Shown: positions 50,917-59,733, counted from the first letter of the stretch. The stretch: 64,000 bases of DNA from JBCCXL01 sp039191605 (GCA_039191605.1 JBCCXL010000006.1:263538-327537); one strand, 5' to 3'. Notes: generated by a model from the sequence alone, not told the origin. Numbers and translations: made by a program.

Positions 50917-51150
50917 ATGAGCCATAAGCTCACCATTGAATATTGCGTCGTTTGAAACTACCTACCTAGAGCCGCCGGTCTGGCGGACGAAATTCGGAAC
51001 TCCTTCGGCATCGAAGCAGAGCTCATCAAGGGTCGCAGCGGCGTCTTCGAGGTCACCCTCGACGGCGAGCTGCTCTACTCCAAGAAGGCCAGCGGCCGCT
51101 TCCCCGAAGCCGGGGAGGTCGAAGGCTCTCTGCAGTCCAAGCTCGCTTGA
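50917..51150 (+). CDS. SelW-like Rdx-family selenoprotein (in-frame UGA = Sec)
   Basis: A 77-residue thioredoxin-like redox protein. The ATG at 50917 has AGGAGG nine bases upstream. Codon 13 is TGA (50953-50955), and the same frame stays open afterwards to a TGA at 51148. Read through, the protein begins MSHKLTIEYCVVUNYLPRAA and goes on with GLADEIRNSFGIEAELIKG, VFEVTLDGELLYSKKASGRF and PEAGEVEG, the full Rdx (SelW/SelT/SelH) pattern, with U in the second position of the CxxC redox motif. A hairpin with a GGTCT loop follows the TGA at bacterial SECIS distance. No Sec machinery genes lie in the window. A nonsense mutation of a CxxC gene is the alternative but is less likely given the hairpin. 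Confidence 0.85.
50971..50986 (+). promoter_or_regulatory. SECIS-like hairpin downstream of the UGA codon
   Basis: CCGCC-GGTCT-GGCGG, with the loop starting 21 bases after the TGA. The E. coli fdhF SECIS presents GGUCU in its loop about 18 bases after the UGA, so loop sequence and spacing both agree with SelB recognition. Confidence 0.7.
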
Positions 51151-51188
51151 TCGGGCTCCCCTGAGCCCCCGAAGCTAGTTCCGAACCT

Positions 51189-51218
51189 GAGGGCGAGTCC
51201 TTAAAAGGGCTCGCCCTC
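51189..51218 (+). terminator. Hairpin terminator after the selenoprotein gene
   Basis: GAGGGCGAG and CTCGCCCTC pair around a 12-base loop. The T-tract after it is weak (TGTGTATT), so termination may be inefficient. Confidence 0.6.
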
Positions 51219-51220
51219 TG

Positions 51221-51499
51221 TGTATTCAGAGGAGTGTATTCAGAGGAGCGTATCTAGAGCCGTTCATTTAGAGCCCTGTACCTAGAGCCTCGTATCTAGA
51301 GTCATATGCCCAGGACCGCGAATCTAGGCTCGCATCCGAGAGCCGAAGCAGCCTCAAGCCGACAAGTCGAGCCTAGCGAACTCGTCACGAGTCGCCCCGA
51401 GAGAGGTGGGGATCTCCCGCGGCTGACTCGACCTGGCTCACCAGTCCGATTTATCGATCCGGCTCATCAGCTCAGCTCATCGATCCGGCTCACCAGCCC
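51221..51499. repeat. Short tandem repeats between the selenoprotein and PTPS-like genes
   Basis: Two arrays. From 51221 to about 51330, units of 12-15 bp such as GTGTATTCAGAGGA and GTATCTAGAGCC are repeated with drift. From 51415 to 51499, CGATCCGGCTCATCAG-like units are repeated. No gene is supported here. Confidence 0.8.
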
Positions 51500-51994
51500 T
51501 CAGCGCTGAATATGCCGACGGTACTCGCAGCTCTGGCCGGCGGTCTCCGCCACCGCCACCGAGAGCTCGTCGACGTGGGAATCCGTCACCGAGGGCACCA
51601 GCTCGTTCCACAGCAGCTCCGCCAGCAGCTCGATGGAGGTGTTAGAGAGCGGCAGGATGCGCACGTCCGCCTCCGGAAAGACATAGCGGCGCTCTTTGTA
51701 GCGCAGCTCCACCTCGCCCTGCGCCGACGCGATCTGGATCTGGTCCGTGCGGTCCGGCACCAGGGTCAGGGTATCCAGCGCTTCGCAGCGCTCGCGAATG
51801 GCGGTCTTCACCCGGATGAAGTCGCAGAGCAGGCCGCACTCATCCAAAGAGGAGCCGGAGAGCTCCACCGACACGTGGTAGTTGTGCCCGTGAAGTAGCT
51901 CCGCGGAGCCGTCGGGGAAGAGGGTGAAGTGGGCCGAAGAGAACTTGAAGTCCTCCTTGGCGAGCCGAATGGTGAAGCGAGGTTCGGTACTCAT
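51500..51994 (-). CDS. 6-pyruvoyltetrahydropterin synthase/QueD-like protein with altered active site
   Basis: A 164-residue T-fold protein. The zinc His are present in FKFSSAHFTLF and LLHGHNYHVSVEL, and a C-terminal ETAGQSCEYR supplies the substrate-anchoring Glu. The Cys that normally lies a few residues before LHGHN is absent (DGSAELLHGH), and the usual Asp-His dyad reads LDT. The reaction therefore cannot be set as pyruvoyl-pterin or carboxy-pterin formation; a different conversion of dihydroneopterin triphosphate is possible. The ATG at 51994 is chosen because the family domain begins there; a longer frame from 52225 would be unusual. Closeness to folE and phhA/phhB suggests a tetrahydropterin role. 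Confidence 0.8.
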   Translation of the reverse strand: MSTEPRFTIRLAKEDFKFSSAHFTLFPDGSAELLHGHNYHVSVELSGSSLDECGLLCDFIRVKTAIRERCEALDTLTLVPDRTDQIQIASAQGEVELRYKERRYVFPEADVRILPLSNTSIELLAELLWNELVPSVTDSHVDELSVAVAETAGQSCEYRRHIQR

Positions 51995-52179
51995 AGCTCC
52001 ATAGTATGCGCCCGTCCCCGGGCTTTGGATGTGCTCGATCTCAGTGAAAAAGTTGGCGCCAAAGAAAATCGACCCGCAGAAGCGGGTCGTGAGAGCAAAT
52101 GGAGAAAAGCAATTTCGAGAGGCGAGCTTGAACAGCGAGATGAAAGGAAGGCCGAAGCCAAAGTGAGGCGAAGAGCGGA

Positions 52180-52521
52180 TCAGCCGTTGGGGTCGAGCCC
52201 CACGCCGATCTCCGCTTCCGCCCACTGCGCTTCGAGGTACAGCTCGATCAGCAGCGGCGGAATTTCGTTGTCGCTCTTCTCACCGTCGTTCAGCCCCGCC
52301 GGATCGATTCCGACACCGACGCCCTGCGGACCTGTGTCCGCCTGGATCGCAGGTCCCGTCACCCTCGGCACCGGCGGGATCTCGTTGTCTGCCGTCTCCC
52401 CATCAGCCCAAGCCATCGGCGCCAGGCCAGCACAAGCCAGCATCGCCAAAACCGCCAGGGCCACGATCAAATTCTGACCAAGATTCCGACCAAGACTGCG
52501 ACCAAGATTCCGATTCCTCAT
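52180..52521 (-). CDS. Small exported protein with DNEIPP and G(I/L)DP(A/N)G repeats
   Basis: Not recognised. 113 residues: an N-terminal NLGRSLGRNLGQN repeat, a hydrophobic export signal (LIVALAVLAMLACAGLAP, cleavage near AWA), then two similar units. Each has ADNEIPP or SDNEIPP and a glycine-rich GVGIDPAG or GVGLDPNG, the last ending the protein. The ATG at 52521 has AAAGGAG upstream. The DPNG ending resembles the tails of the two 40-residue peptides near 41.5-41.9 kb. The N-terminal repeat comes from 11-12 bp tandem DNA repeats. Confidence 0.65.
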   Translation of the reverse strand: MRNRNLGRSLGRNLGQNLIVALAVLAMLACAGLAPMAWADGETADNEIPPVPRVTGPAIQADTGPQGVGVGIDPAGLNDGEKSDNEIPPLLIELYLEAQWAEAEIGVGLDPNG

Positions 52522-52889
52522 CAGGGACTCCTTTGCAAAGAGGTTCTGTGGGCTTCTTCATCACATGGGAAGGAAAGGAAAGGGGGGAGGAGCATTCTTA
52601 CTACAAGGTACGGACCTCCACCCTACTTTGTTTCGCGAGAAGGTTACAGATTGACGAGTATTCGACATCTACTACATGTATTTCCGTAATTATTGGAAAT
52701 ATGAGAAGCCTCTGTCGATTACGGGCTCCTCATTCTTAGATTCCTCGAAAAGCAGAAACCTGCGCTTGTGGGCAATTTCTTCCTGAATCCCGTAGCGATC
52801 TACCCGTGACCGGCCCGTCTCGGTGTCTGTTCTCGCGTTGACGGTTAGCGTTTCTGCATCCCTTCAAGTCATCGCGAGCGACCAAGACC
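52522..52889. other. AT-rich region upstream of the CHAT-STAND gene
   Basis: No gene seen. Contains A/T-rich DNA around 52600-52720, unlike most of the window, and must hold the promoters of the small exported protein (minus) and of the CHAT-STAND gene (plus). Confidence 0.5.
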
Positions 52890-55800
52890 ATGGATCGAGA
52901 CCAGCGCCCCGTTATCTACCTGGCCTTTGCCAACCCGGAAACTGACGAGCAGGCAAATCTGCGGCATCTGCCGGAAGAGCAGCGCCAACTCCGGGCTGCC
53001 CTCGAAGCAGCCGAGGACGCAAGCCTCTGCCGAGTTTTCGATAGCCCCAGCGCTACCTTCGACGAGCTAGTTCACAAGCTTCGAAGGTATCGAGAGCATC
53101 TGGCGATCTTCCACTTCGCGGGCCACGCAGGCGCCACCCGGCTCCTTCTCGAGGACAAAGCCGGCTGGAGTGAGGGAGTTCATGCGGCACCGCTCGCTGA
53201 CCTTCTCGGCGAACGCCCCTCACTGACCCTCGTCTTTCTCAATGGCTGCTCGACTCGACCTCAGGTGGAAAGGCTCCTCCGGGCCGGCATCCCCATCGTC
53301 ATCAGCACCTCGGAGCAGATTCGAGACGACGCGGCCGCCGAGTTCGCGAGCGTCTTCTACCGAACCCTTGGAGAGGGGCAACCTCTCCACGCTGCCTTCC
53401 GCGAGGCCTCGGCTACCCTTCGCTCTCGACTCGGAGACGATCCTAAGAAGTACTACCGAGGGAAGGCATCTCCTTCCGAGCTCAGTGACTGGCCCTGGCA
53501 TATCGACGCAGCTCCCGGCGCCCAGGAGCGTCTTTTCCGCTGGAGTCTTCCCCAAGCGGCGAACGATCCCCTCTTCGGCATTCCAGAGCCCACCGCCACC
53601 GACCTTCCACCTTCTCCCTACAAACATCTCGAGTGGTTTACCGAGAAGGACACGCGCATCTTCTTCGGCCGCGGGCAAGAGATCCGACAGCTCTACCAAG
53701 CCGTCACCGCCAGGGACGGCACGCCGGTCATCCTGCTATTCGGAGCTTCCGGCGTGGGGAAATCATCGCTGCTGGCAGCTGGTCTCTTGCCGAGATTGGA
53801 GAAGAAATTCACGGTCCACTACTTGCGGCGAGATGGCGAACTTGGACTCAATAGAACGCTCGCAAAGCCTCTTGAGATCCAAGAAATATCCGCTGACTTC
53901 TCTGCCGCCTGGAAAGAAAAGGACCAAAACCGGGACCTACCGCTTCTCATCGTCCTAGATCAGCTGGAAGAGGCATGGACTCGGCCACTTTCTCTGGAAG
54001 AAAGCGGAGACACCGAAGCCGAAGCCTTCGCCTCTACATTGGAGGCCATCTTTCGATTGCCCAGTAACCGACCTCAAGGAAGGTTAATTCTGGGATTCCG
54101 CAGCGAGTGGCTCGCCCCAGTGCTGAGAGCACTCGAAGACAAGCATCTACCGTTCGAACGGATTGAGATTCACTCCCTAAGCACTACTGCCATCGAAGAG
54201 ATCGCCCTCGGACCAGCCAGCACCGAAGCACACTGCCGTCGCTACAACCTCACCGTCGATCCTGAGGTACCTAAAGCGATCGCGCGAGATCTTGCACCTT
54301 GGGCTCAGCTGAGTTCTGGCCTTGGAAACGTCATCGCCCCGATGCTCCAAATCCTACTCAGCAAGATGTGGACTGAGGCTCGTGAGCGCAATCTGAGATC
54401 GCCTAACTTCAAGGTAGAGCTTTACAAGGAGCTACGTACTGAAGGCTTACTTCTCGATGATTTCCTGGACAGTGCCTTGACACAACTCCGGGAACAGCAC
54501 CCCGAAGCTTCTAACAGCGGGCTCATCCTGGACCTTTTATCTCATCACACTACATCGTTGGGCACTGCCGCAGTCCGAAATACTCAGGATATCTACCAAC
54601 GCTATCCATCCCCAGAGCGTATACCCGCCATCTTGGAATCGTGCCGAAGTCTCCACTTAATCACCGGAACTTTTCAAGCGGCTCATTCTCGTGATGTCAG
54701 CTGCAAGCCCCCGGGAATCAACCAAAGTCAAAGCCGCCTTGCGCACGACACGCTCGCCCCACTTGTTCGCAGAAGATTTAATACATCACCACTGCCTGGA
54801 CCACGCTCACACCAACTACTCACAAATAAATGCAATGAATGGACCAGCAACAACCGCAGAACAGTACTCAGCAGCATCGACCTTGAGACAATAAAGAAAG
54901 GATTGAGCGGAACTTGCCAACCAGAACACATTGGTAACGGAAAGGCCATGGTGCTCCTACAAACCAGCAGGAGCTTCCACAAGGCCAAGCGGGCACGTTC
55001 ACTACTCTTAGCCATCATCGCTATCATTACCATAATCTTAGGCATCCAAATTTGGACACAACAGGCTATCGAAGCAAAGACAGGGCATCAATCAAAACTC
55101 TTGACGATGGCCCAGAACGAATCAAAACCTGGAGGCAACAGTGAGCTTGCGCTAGCTTACTTAGCTGCTGCCCAGAGACAAGCGCCTGGAGATCGTGTAA
55201 TCCAGTCACTCCTAACAACTCAGCTCGAGAACCATAATCCCATAAGATTACTAAAACCCCGTAAATACTTAACAAGCGCCTCCATTTCACATAAATGGAA
55301 CCGGTTAATTATCGCTGACCAAGATGGCATCAAAAGCTGGAGTATGACTAACGCTTCAGATCGCAAAGATATCTTGCCAATTAAAGAGCCCGGAACATTC
55401 TTCCTCCTAAGCCACTTTGGATCCTTCGCAATAAAACAAATAAGATCGACAGGGCGCGAACTCTGGAGTACAACTCAGAAAGCTCAACTACTACCAAACA
55501 AGAAGTACCCAGAGTCACTAAGCGCAATACGAATTAGCCCCGATGAGTCCATAATTCTGTCGCAGAACAATAAGGGGGAAACATTAATCCACAGAACTCA
55601 CAAAGGAACGATCCTAAGCTCAACCCCGACCAGAATAGAGCTTACTGGGATCCGCTCCGCAAAGTTCTGCGTAGATGGAAATTGTATAGTGACACAATCA
55701 TCAATGAACATCATTGATGTATGGACACTGAACGACGACCACAATGACTACATATTAACTGACACCTTCCCCTGGAATAGCGGCTTCTTCATTCTCGAAA

Positions 55801-58283
55801 AGTCAGACTCGATACTCCTCACAAAGCTGGGGGCATCTAACCTAATACGAGACAACAAGAGACAAAGAACTCTACCTACAGAGCTAGAGGGTGAAGTACT
55901 TGCCGTCGTAAATCCCCAAAATGAACAGAGCTTTGCGATCACAGGAACTTCAAACCGTCTCGAAATCTGGACCACCACACCCTTTGCACGCATTCAAACA
56001 ATAGACCTAACCTACCCCCCAAACAATATTAACGTATCAACCAAACAGCGCCTCATAGCGGTCACCAGCTACACGGGCGCCATAACATTTATAGACACCA
56101 GAAGCTGGAAGATTATACGTTCACCAACCAGCAAGGGTTATACACCCACAAAAATCCGTTGGAGCCCTGACGACCATGGAGTACTAATGTATTCGGCCTT
56201 TGATAACGATGTCTACTACTGGCAAATCAACCATCTAATAACCGGCAACGAAATCTCACTAACCAGACCTCCAACCCCATGTAATGCTATTAGGCAGAAC
56301 CTCGACCTCAGCGAAAGACAGTGCCCAACACCATCAATACTCGACAGCCCCAACACAGATAAAGAGCAAAGGGCCTTCTTCGAACCGTATCCCCTGCCAA
56401 GACTAAGTACTTTGAGCCCTGACAGAACCGTCGTCACAATCATAACCAAGGAAAACCGTCTAATAAAATCCTACTATTGGCGGCGCATGAAGCATCTCGG
56501 ACCACCGATCGAAACATCAGCAAGTCTTGTAAGAGTATACATAGACCCGAACAACGAAGTTATCAAATCAGTATCCACCGACCTGGAAATCCAATCTTTT
56601 TTACTCAAGACCGGAAAGAGCATACATCAACCGAAGAAGGCAAAGTCGCTACCAAAGCACATCGCAATAAATACACTTGCAGGCATTGGAGCCTACACTG
56701 TAGGCAATAAGGTCATCATTTGGGACCTTGCTTCGGGAGAAGACATCGATCAAATAGACCCCCCACATAACGTTACCAGACTGCTCTTTAGCCCAAAATC
56801 CAAATACCTCGCAATTACAACGATAAGAGATGACCTCTATCTTTACAACAGAGCCTCACAGGAACTCAACAGGCTAGAAGGAGGGACACATTCTCAGATC
56901 GCAAACATACCAAGAAAATTAGTCTCCTTCAGCCATGACGAGAGCACTATTGCTGCAGTAAGTCGAAACATTAAGCCCATTCAAAGAGCGCCCCTTTTAC
57001 ACCTATGGAGAACAGCAACGTCGACCAAGGTCGGATCTATCGAGATCAAGAGCTGCAGCACTGTTACGATCACCGCTGTAGACTCCCAAAATCTATCTAT
57101 AGGAACAACATGCCCTTCCGATTCAGAACTAATCGCTCACAACCTTAGGGATAAGCAAACACCTGCAGGGAATGAATACACCACCACCACAGATCTCAAG
57201 ATCAAAACCTACCCGGAGAGTAAACTAGAGCCAACAGGATTCGCCCTAAGCATCAATGGGAACATCCTTGCTCTCGCCCTCTCAGATAACTCAACTAAAG
57301 TGTGGACATTAGACACTACCCCAAAAGACTATGAACCAATTCACCACCAACACGAAGTCACTCACATTCAACTCAGCCCCGACGAAGAGTACTTGCTAAG
57401 TAGATATCAAAATGAAACAGTTACTCTATGGGATTGGCGCAAGAGGACCATCAAGCTAGGCCCAATACCCCATTCGGGCTACCATGACACTGCAATACTA
57501 AACAGCAGATCAACGATCCTCTACACAAGTATCTCCCCATCAATTAGCCAAGCTTGGGAAATAGATTCAGGCGCATATCTCGGCCAACCGCTGAGCTACA
57601 GCAGTTATATTTCCAGGCTACTTATCTCAAGCAATACAGACCTAACTATTACCTCTTCTCGCGACGGAGTCATTAGCGCTTGGCATACTAATACCGGGAT
57701 GCCTATTGGCTCAATCAACGCTAACAACTCAGCATACCGACCTCACCTTACTAAAGATGGATCGATTGTCACAAATATATTCAATGGTTACGGACACTAC
57801 TGGAAGCTCCCCAACCTAAGTAACGAAAACGCACTACTCCTCGCAGACCTAGCAGAGGCCATCGCTGGATATCGATCTAACTACAAAGGATCGCTGTCTG
57901 AGATTAAATCTCCAGCACAAGAGAAGCTAACACTCAGTACAAGAGAAAGAATCGAGAGATCCACCAGTAACGACCTTCGAATGCTCAACAACTGGTTATC
58001 TGAGCACCCATGGACGCGAGACACCCAACCAGGCTCTGGTATAAGCAGGACTCTTTACGCTCTACAAGCGCCCAAATTCGCTAAAGAGTGGTTCCCAGAC
58101 CACCCAATCATCAAGAACTGTACCAGCGGCATTGACACCAGGACTATCAATTCAACAGACCTTGACCCAAGATGCGTCAAGAGAAGCCTCGAGGAAATGA
58201 GAGAGCTGAATCTCATAACGAGCGAAGAAATCCAAGTACAACTTAATGAGCTTACGGCTTATCAAGCTGCCATTACATCGTGA
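52890..58283 (+). CDS. CHAT protease - nSTAND NTPase - TM - beta-propeller giant protein
   Basis: A 1797-residue caspase-like signalling protein. The CHAT domain (1-200) has its His in FHFAGHAG (about 78) and Cys in FLNGCST (about 118). A novel-STAND NTPase follows after PYKHLEWFTEKDTRIFFGR: Walker A GASGVGKSS (about 285-293) and Walker B LLIVLDQLEE (about 352). A helical region leads to one membrane helix (LLAIIAIITIILGIQIW, about 705-722). Residues 760-1690 form WD40-like propeller repeats (IRISPDES, IRWSPDDHG, IQLSPDEEYLL). Such STAND proteins sense a trigger through the repeats and activate the effector, often in immunity or cell death. Base composition falls to roughly 45% G+C in the propeller half, against near 60% in the CHAT half, a sign of transfer or fusion. 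Confidence 0.9.
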   Translation: MDRDQRPVIYLAFANPETDEQANLRHLPEEQRQLRAALEAAEDASLCRVFDSPSATFDELVHKLRRYREHLAIFHFAGHAGATRLLLEDKAGWSEGVHAAPLADLLGERPSLTLVFLNGCSTRPQVERLLRAGIPIVISTSEQIRDDAAAEFASVFYRTLGEGQPLHAAFREASATLRSRLGDDPKKYYRGKASPSELSDWPWHIDAAPGAQERLFRWSLPQAANDPLFGIPEPTATDLPPSPYKHLEWFTEKDTRIFFGRGQEIRQLYQAVTARDGTPVILLFGASGVGKSSLLAAGLLPRLEKKFTVHYLRRDGELGLNRTLAKPLEIQEISADFSAAWKEKDQNRDLPLLIVLDQLEEAWTRPLSLEESGDTEAEAFASTLEAIFRLPSNRPQGRLILGFRSEWLAPVLRALEDKHLPFERIEIHSLSTTAIEEIALGPASTEAHCRRYNLTVDPEVPKAIARDLAPWAQLSSGLGNVIAPMLQILLSKMWTEARERNLRSPNFKVELYKELRTEGLLLDDFLDSALTQLREQHPEASNSGLILDLLSHHTTSLGTAAVRNTQDIYQRYPSPERIPAILESCRSLHLITGTFQAAHSRDVSCKPPGINQSQSRLAHDTLAPLVRRRFNTSPLPGPRSHQLLTNKCNEWTSNNRRTVLSSIDLETIKKGLSGTCQPEHIGNGKAMVLLQTSRSFHKAKRARSLLLAIIAIITIILGIQIWTQQAIEAKTGHQSKLLTMAQNESKPGGNSELALAYLAAAQRQAPGDRVIQSLLTTQLENHNPIRLLKPRKYLTSASISHKWNRLIIADQDGIKSWSMTNASDRKDILPIKEPGTFFLLSHFGSFAIKQIRSTGRELWSTTQKAQLLPNKKYPESLSAIRISPDESIILSQNNKGETLIHRTHKGTILSSTPTRIELTGIRSAKFCVDGNCIVTQSSMNIIDVWTLNDDHNDYILTDTFPWNSGFFILEKSDSILLTKLGASNLIRDNKRQRTLPTELEGEVLAVVNPQNEQSFAITGTSNRLEIWTTTPFARIQTIDLTYPPNNINVSTKQRLIAVTSYTGAITFIDTRSWKIIRSPTSKGYTPTKIRWSPDDHGVLMYSAFDNDVYYWQINHLITGNEISLTRPPTPCNAIRQNLDLSERQCPTPSILDSPNTDKEQRAFFEPYPLPRLSTLSPDRTVVTIITKENRLIKSYYWRRMKHLGPPIETSASLVRVYIDPNNEVIKSVSTDLEIQSFLLKTGKSIHQPKKAKSLPKHIAINTLAGIGAYTVGNKVIIWDLASGEDIDQIDPPHNVTRLLFSPKSKYLAITTIRDDLYLYNRASQELNRLEGGTHSQIANIPRKLVSFSHDESTIAAVSRNIKPIQRAPLLHLWRTATSTKVGSIEIKSCSTVTITAVDSQNLSIGTTCPSDSELIAHNLRDKQTPAGNEYTTTTDLKIKTYPESKLEPTGFALSINGNILALALSDNSTKVWTLDTTPKDYEPIHHQHEVTHIQLSPDEEYLLSRYQNETVTLWDWRKRTIKLGPIPHSGYHDTAILNSRSTILYTSISPSISQAWEIDSGAYLGQPLSYSSYISRLLISSNTDLTITSSRDGVISAWHTNTGMPIGSINANNSAYRPHLTKDGSIVTNIFNGYGHYWKLPNLSNENALLLADLAEAIAGYRSNYKGSLSEIKSPAQEKLTLSTRERIERSTSNDLRMLNNWLSEHPWTRDTQPGSGISRTLYALQAPKFAKEWFPDHPIIKNCTSGIDTRTINSTDLDPRCVKRSLEEMRELNLITSEEIQVQLNELTAYQAAITS

Positions 58284-58300
58284 ACAAACCTTAAGCTGCC

Positions 58301-59560
58301 TCACCGCCCCCATCGACACTTCATCCGCACCCCCGGTAAGCACCTCACCACCTGATCCGGCAGCGAATACACCGGCGCCCCGTCATGAGTGAGCACAAAT
58401 GCGATCGCGAAAGGTTGTGATGAATCGATGGGCAGATCGACGTAGGGAAGGAAGATCTCCTGCACGGCACCATCGATAGGGTATTGAGGGTAGTAGATCG
58501 GGTATTCCAGACGATTGATGGCGTTGAGCCTGGTGGGGTCGAAGCCACCGCGCCGTAGATCCTTCACGGTGATGTAGAGACGCATCTCTTCCGTGAGCCC
58601 GTAGGTAGTCAAGGCAAATTGGAAGAGCATCCCGCGCTCGGTAAGGTCAGGATTGCAGGCGTTGAGCATGGCGCGGGTGTTGATGCGCACGGACTCGCTA
58701 TCGAAGGCGTCCAGCAGCCAGCCGTTGCGGGTCTCGAGGACGGGATAGCCCTCTTCCCCATAGCGACGGGCGTTGCGCACGTCGAGACAGGAGGCGATGA
58801 GAGCGTCTTCTACAGCGGCGAGGCGATCGGAGAGCTCGCCGACCTGTTGATTGAGCTCCCCCACCTGCTCATTGAGTCGCCCCACCTCGGCCTCTAGCTC
58901 CACGATGCGCTGCTGGAGGCCATCGACCTGCTCTAGCAGCGCCCGCTGATCCGCCAGCAAGAGCAGCTGCTGCTCCCGCAGCGCCTCGAGCTCCGTCGTC
59001 AGCTGCTGGTCTCGAGCTTCCCCTACAGCATCGGCAAAGACCTGCGCATCTCGCACCAGCGAAAGCTGATTCTGCAATTCTTGCAGCTGCTCGACCAGCA
59101 GCTGCCGCTCTGGACCGGTGCGCTCTGCAATCTCCTCTACCAGCTGCGGAATCAACGCCTCCAGCTCCGTGGCCAAATCCGGCTTCCCCGGCGGAAAGAG
59201 CGTCGTCCACAGCTCCTCCACCACCTCCATGATCACCGCCCCTTCGAGCGCCTTCCCCAGGCGGGCACCAGCATCCCGAATGGTCTTCCCAACCTGCTTG
59301 GGAACCTTGAACTTGCGTCCTAAAGAACTTGAGAGCTGAGCGTTGGCGAGGGCAGGGGCAAGATCGGGGGAAGACACCTCCGACGAGGGAGCTGGGTGCG
59401 GCTCAGCGAAGGCGGGCTCGCTGAAGATCCCGGTCAAAGCCATCGCGGCGCTGAAGCAACACAAAGCCAACAGGGCGAGCAGCATGGATCGCTGGAATCC
59501 CGCGACCAAGGGCCATACCGATTGGAATCCAAACGCAGAGGGGCGAGGGCTGGAAGACAT
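58301..59560 (-). CDS. Exported coiled-coil protein of unknown function
   Basis: Not recognised. 419 residues with a signal peptide (LLALLALCCFSAAMALTGIF, ending near AFA), a short linker, a long coiled coil (about 135-255) with heptads such as LNEQVGELNQQVGELSDRL, and a C-terminal beta-rich domain with Cys in ASCLDVRNARR, LNACNPDL and VVRCLPG. The ATG at 59560 has AAGGAG seven bases upstream; an in-frame start at 59701 lacks one. It converges on the CHAT-STAND gene with only 17 bp between the two stop codons. Whether the two act together is unknown. Confidence 0.7.
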   Translation of the reverse strand: MSSSPRPSAFGFQSVWPLVAGFQRSMLLALLALCCFSAAMALTGIFSEPAFAEPHPAPSSEVSSPDLAPALANAQLSSSLGRKFKVPKQVGKTIRDAGARLGKALEGAVIMEVVEELWTTLFPPGKPDLATELEALIPQLVEEIAERTGPERQLLVEQLQELQNQLSLVRDAQVFADAVGEARDQQLTTELEALREQQLLLLADQRALLEQVDGLQQRIVELEAEVGRLNEQVGELNQQVGELSDRLAAVEDALIASCLDVRNARRYGEEGYPVLETRNGWLLDAFDSESVRINTRAMLNACNPDLTERGMLFQFALTTYGLTEEMRLYITVKDLRRGGFDPTRLNAINRLEYPIYYPQYPIDGAVQEIFLPYVDLPIDSSQPFAIAFVLTHDGAPVYSLPDQVVRCLPGVRMKCRWGR

Positions 59561-59733
59561 CGGGGCTCTCCTTCGAAGATCTAATAGGACGAGCTGAAAG
59601 AACCGACAAATCACTGAGCTGGAGGACCGAGGCGCTCCTTCAGGGTACTCATCGAAGCGCACAAGTCCAACCGCTGATCCCAGCGGCGGCACTTTGTTCA
59701 AAGCAGGAATCGATCTTTAGCGCTAAACACAAT

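Noticed and set aside
50936..51178. Alternative frame overlapping the selenoprotein gene
   Set aside because: Ser/Arg-rich shadow frame without a ribosome site; the frame with the UGA matches the Rdx family.
51221..51499. CRISPR array
   Set aside because: Repeats are short, adjacent and drifting, with no regular unique spacers and no cas genes.
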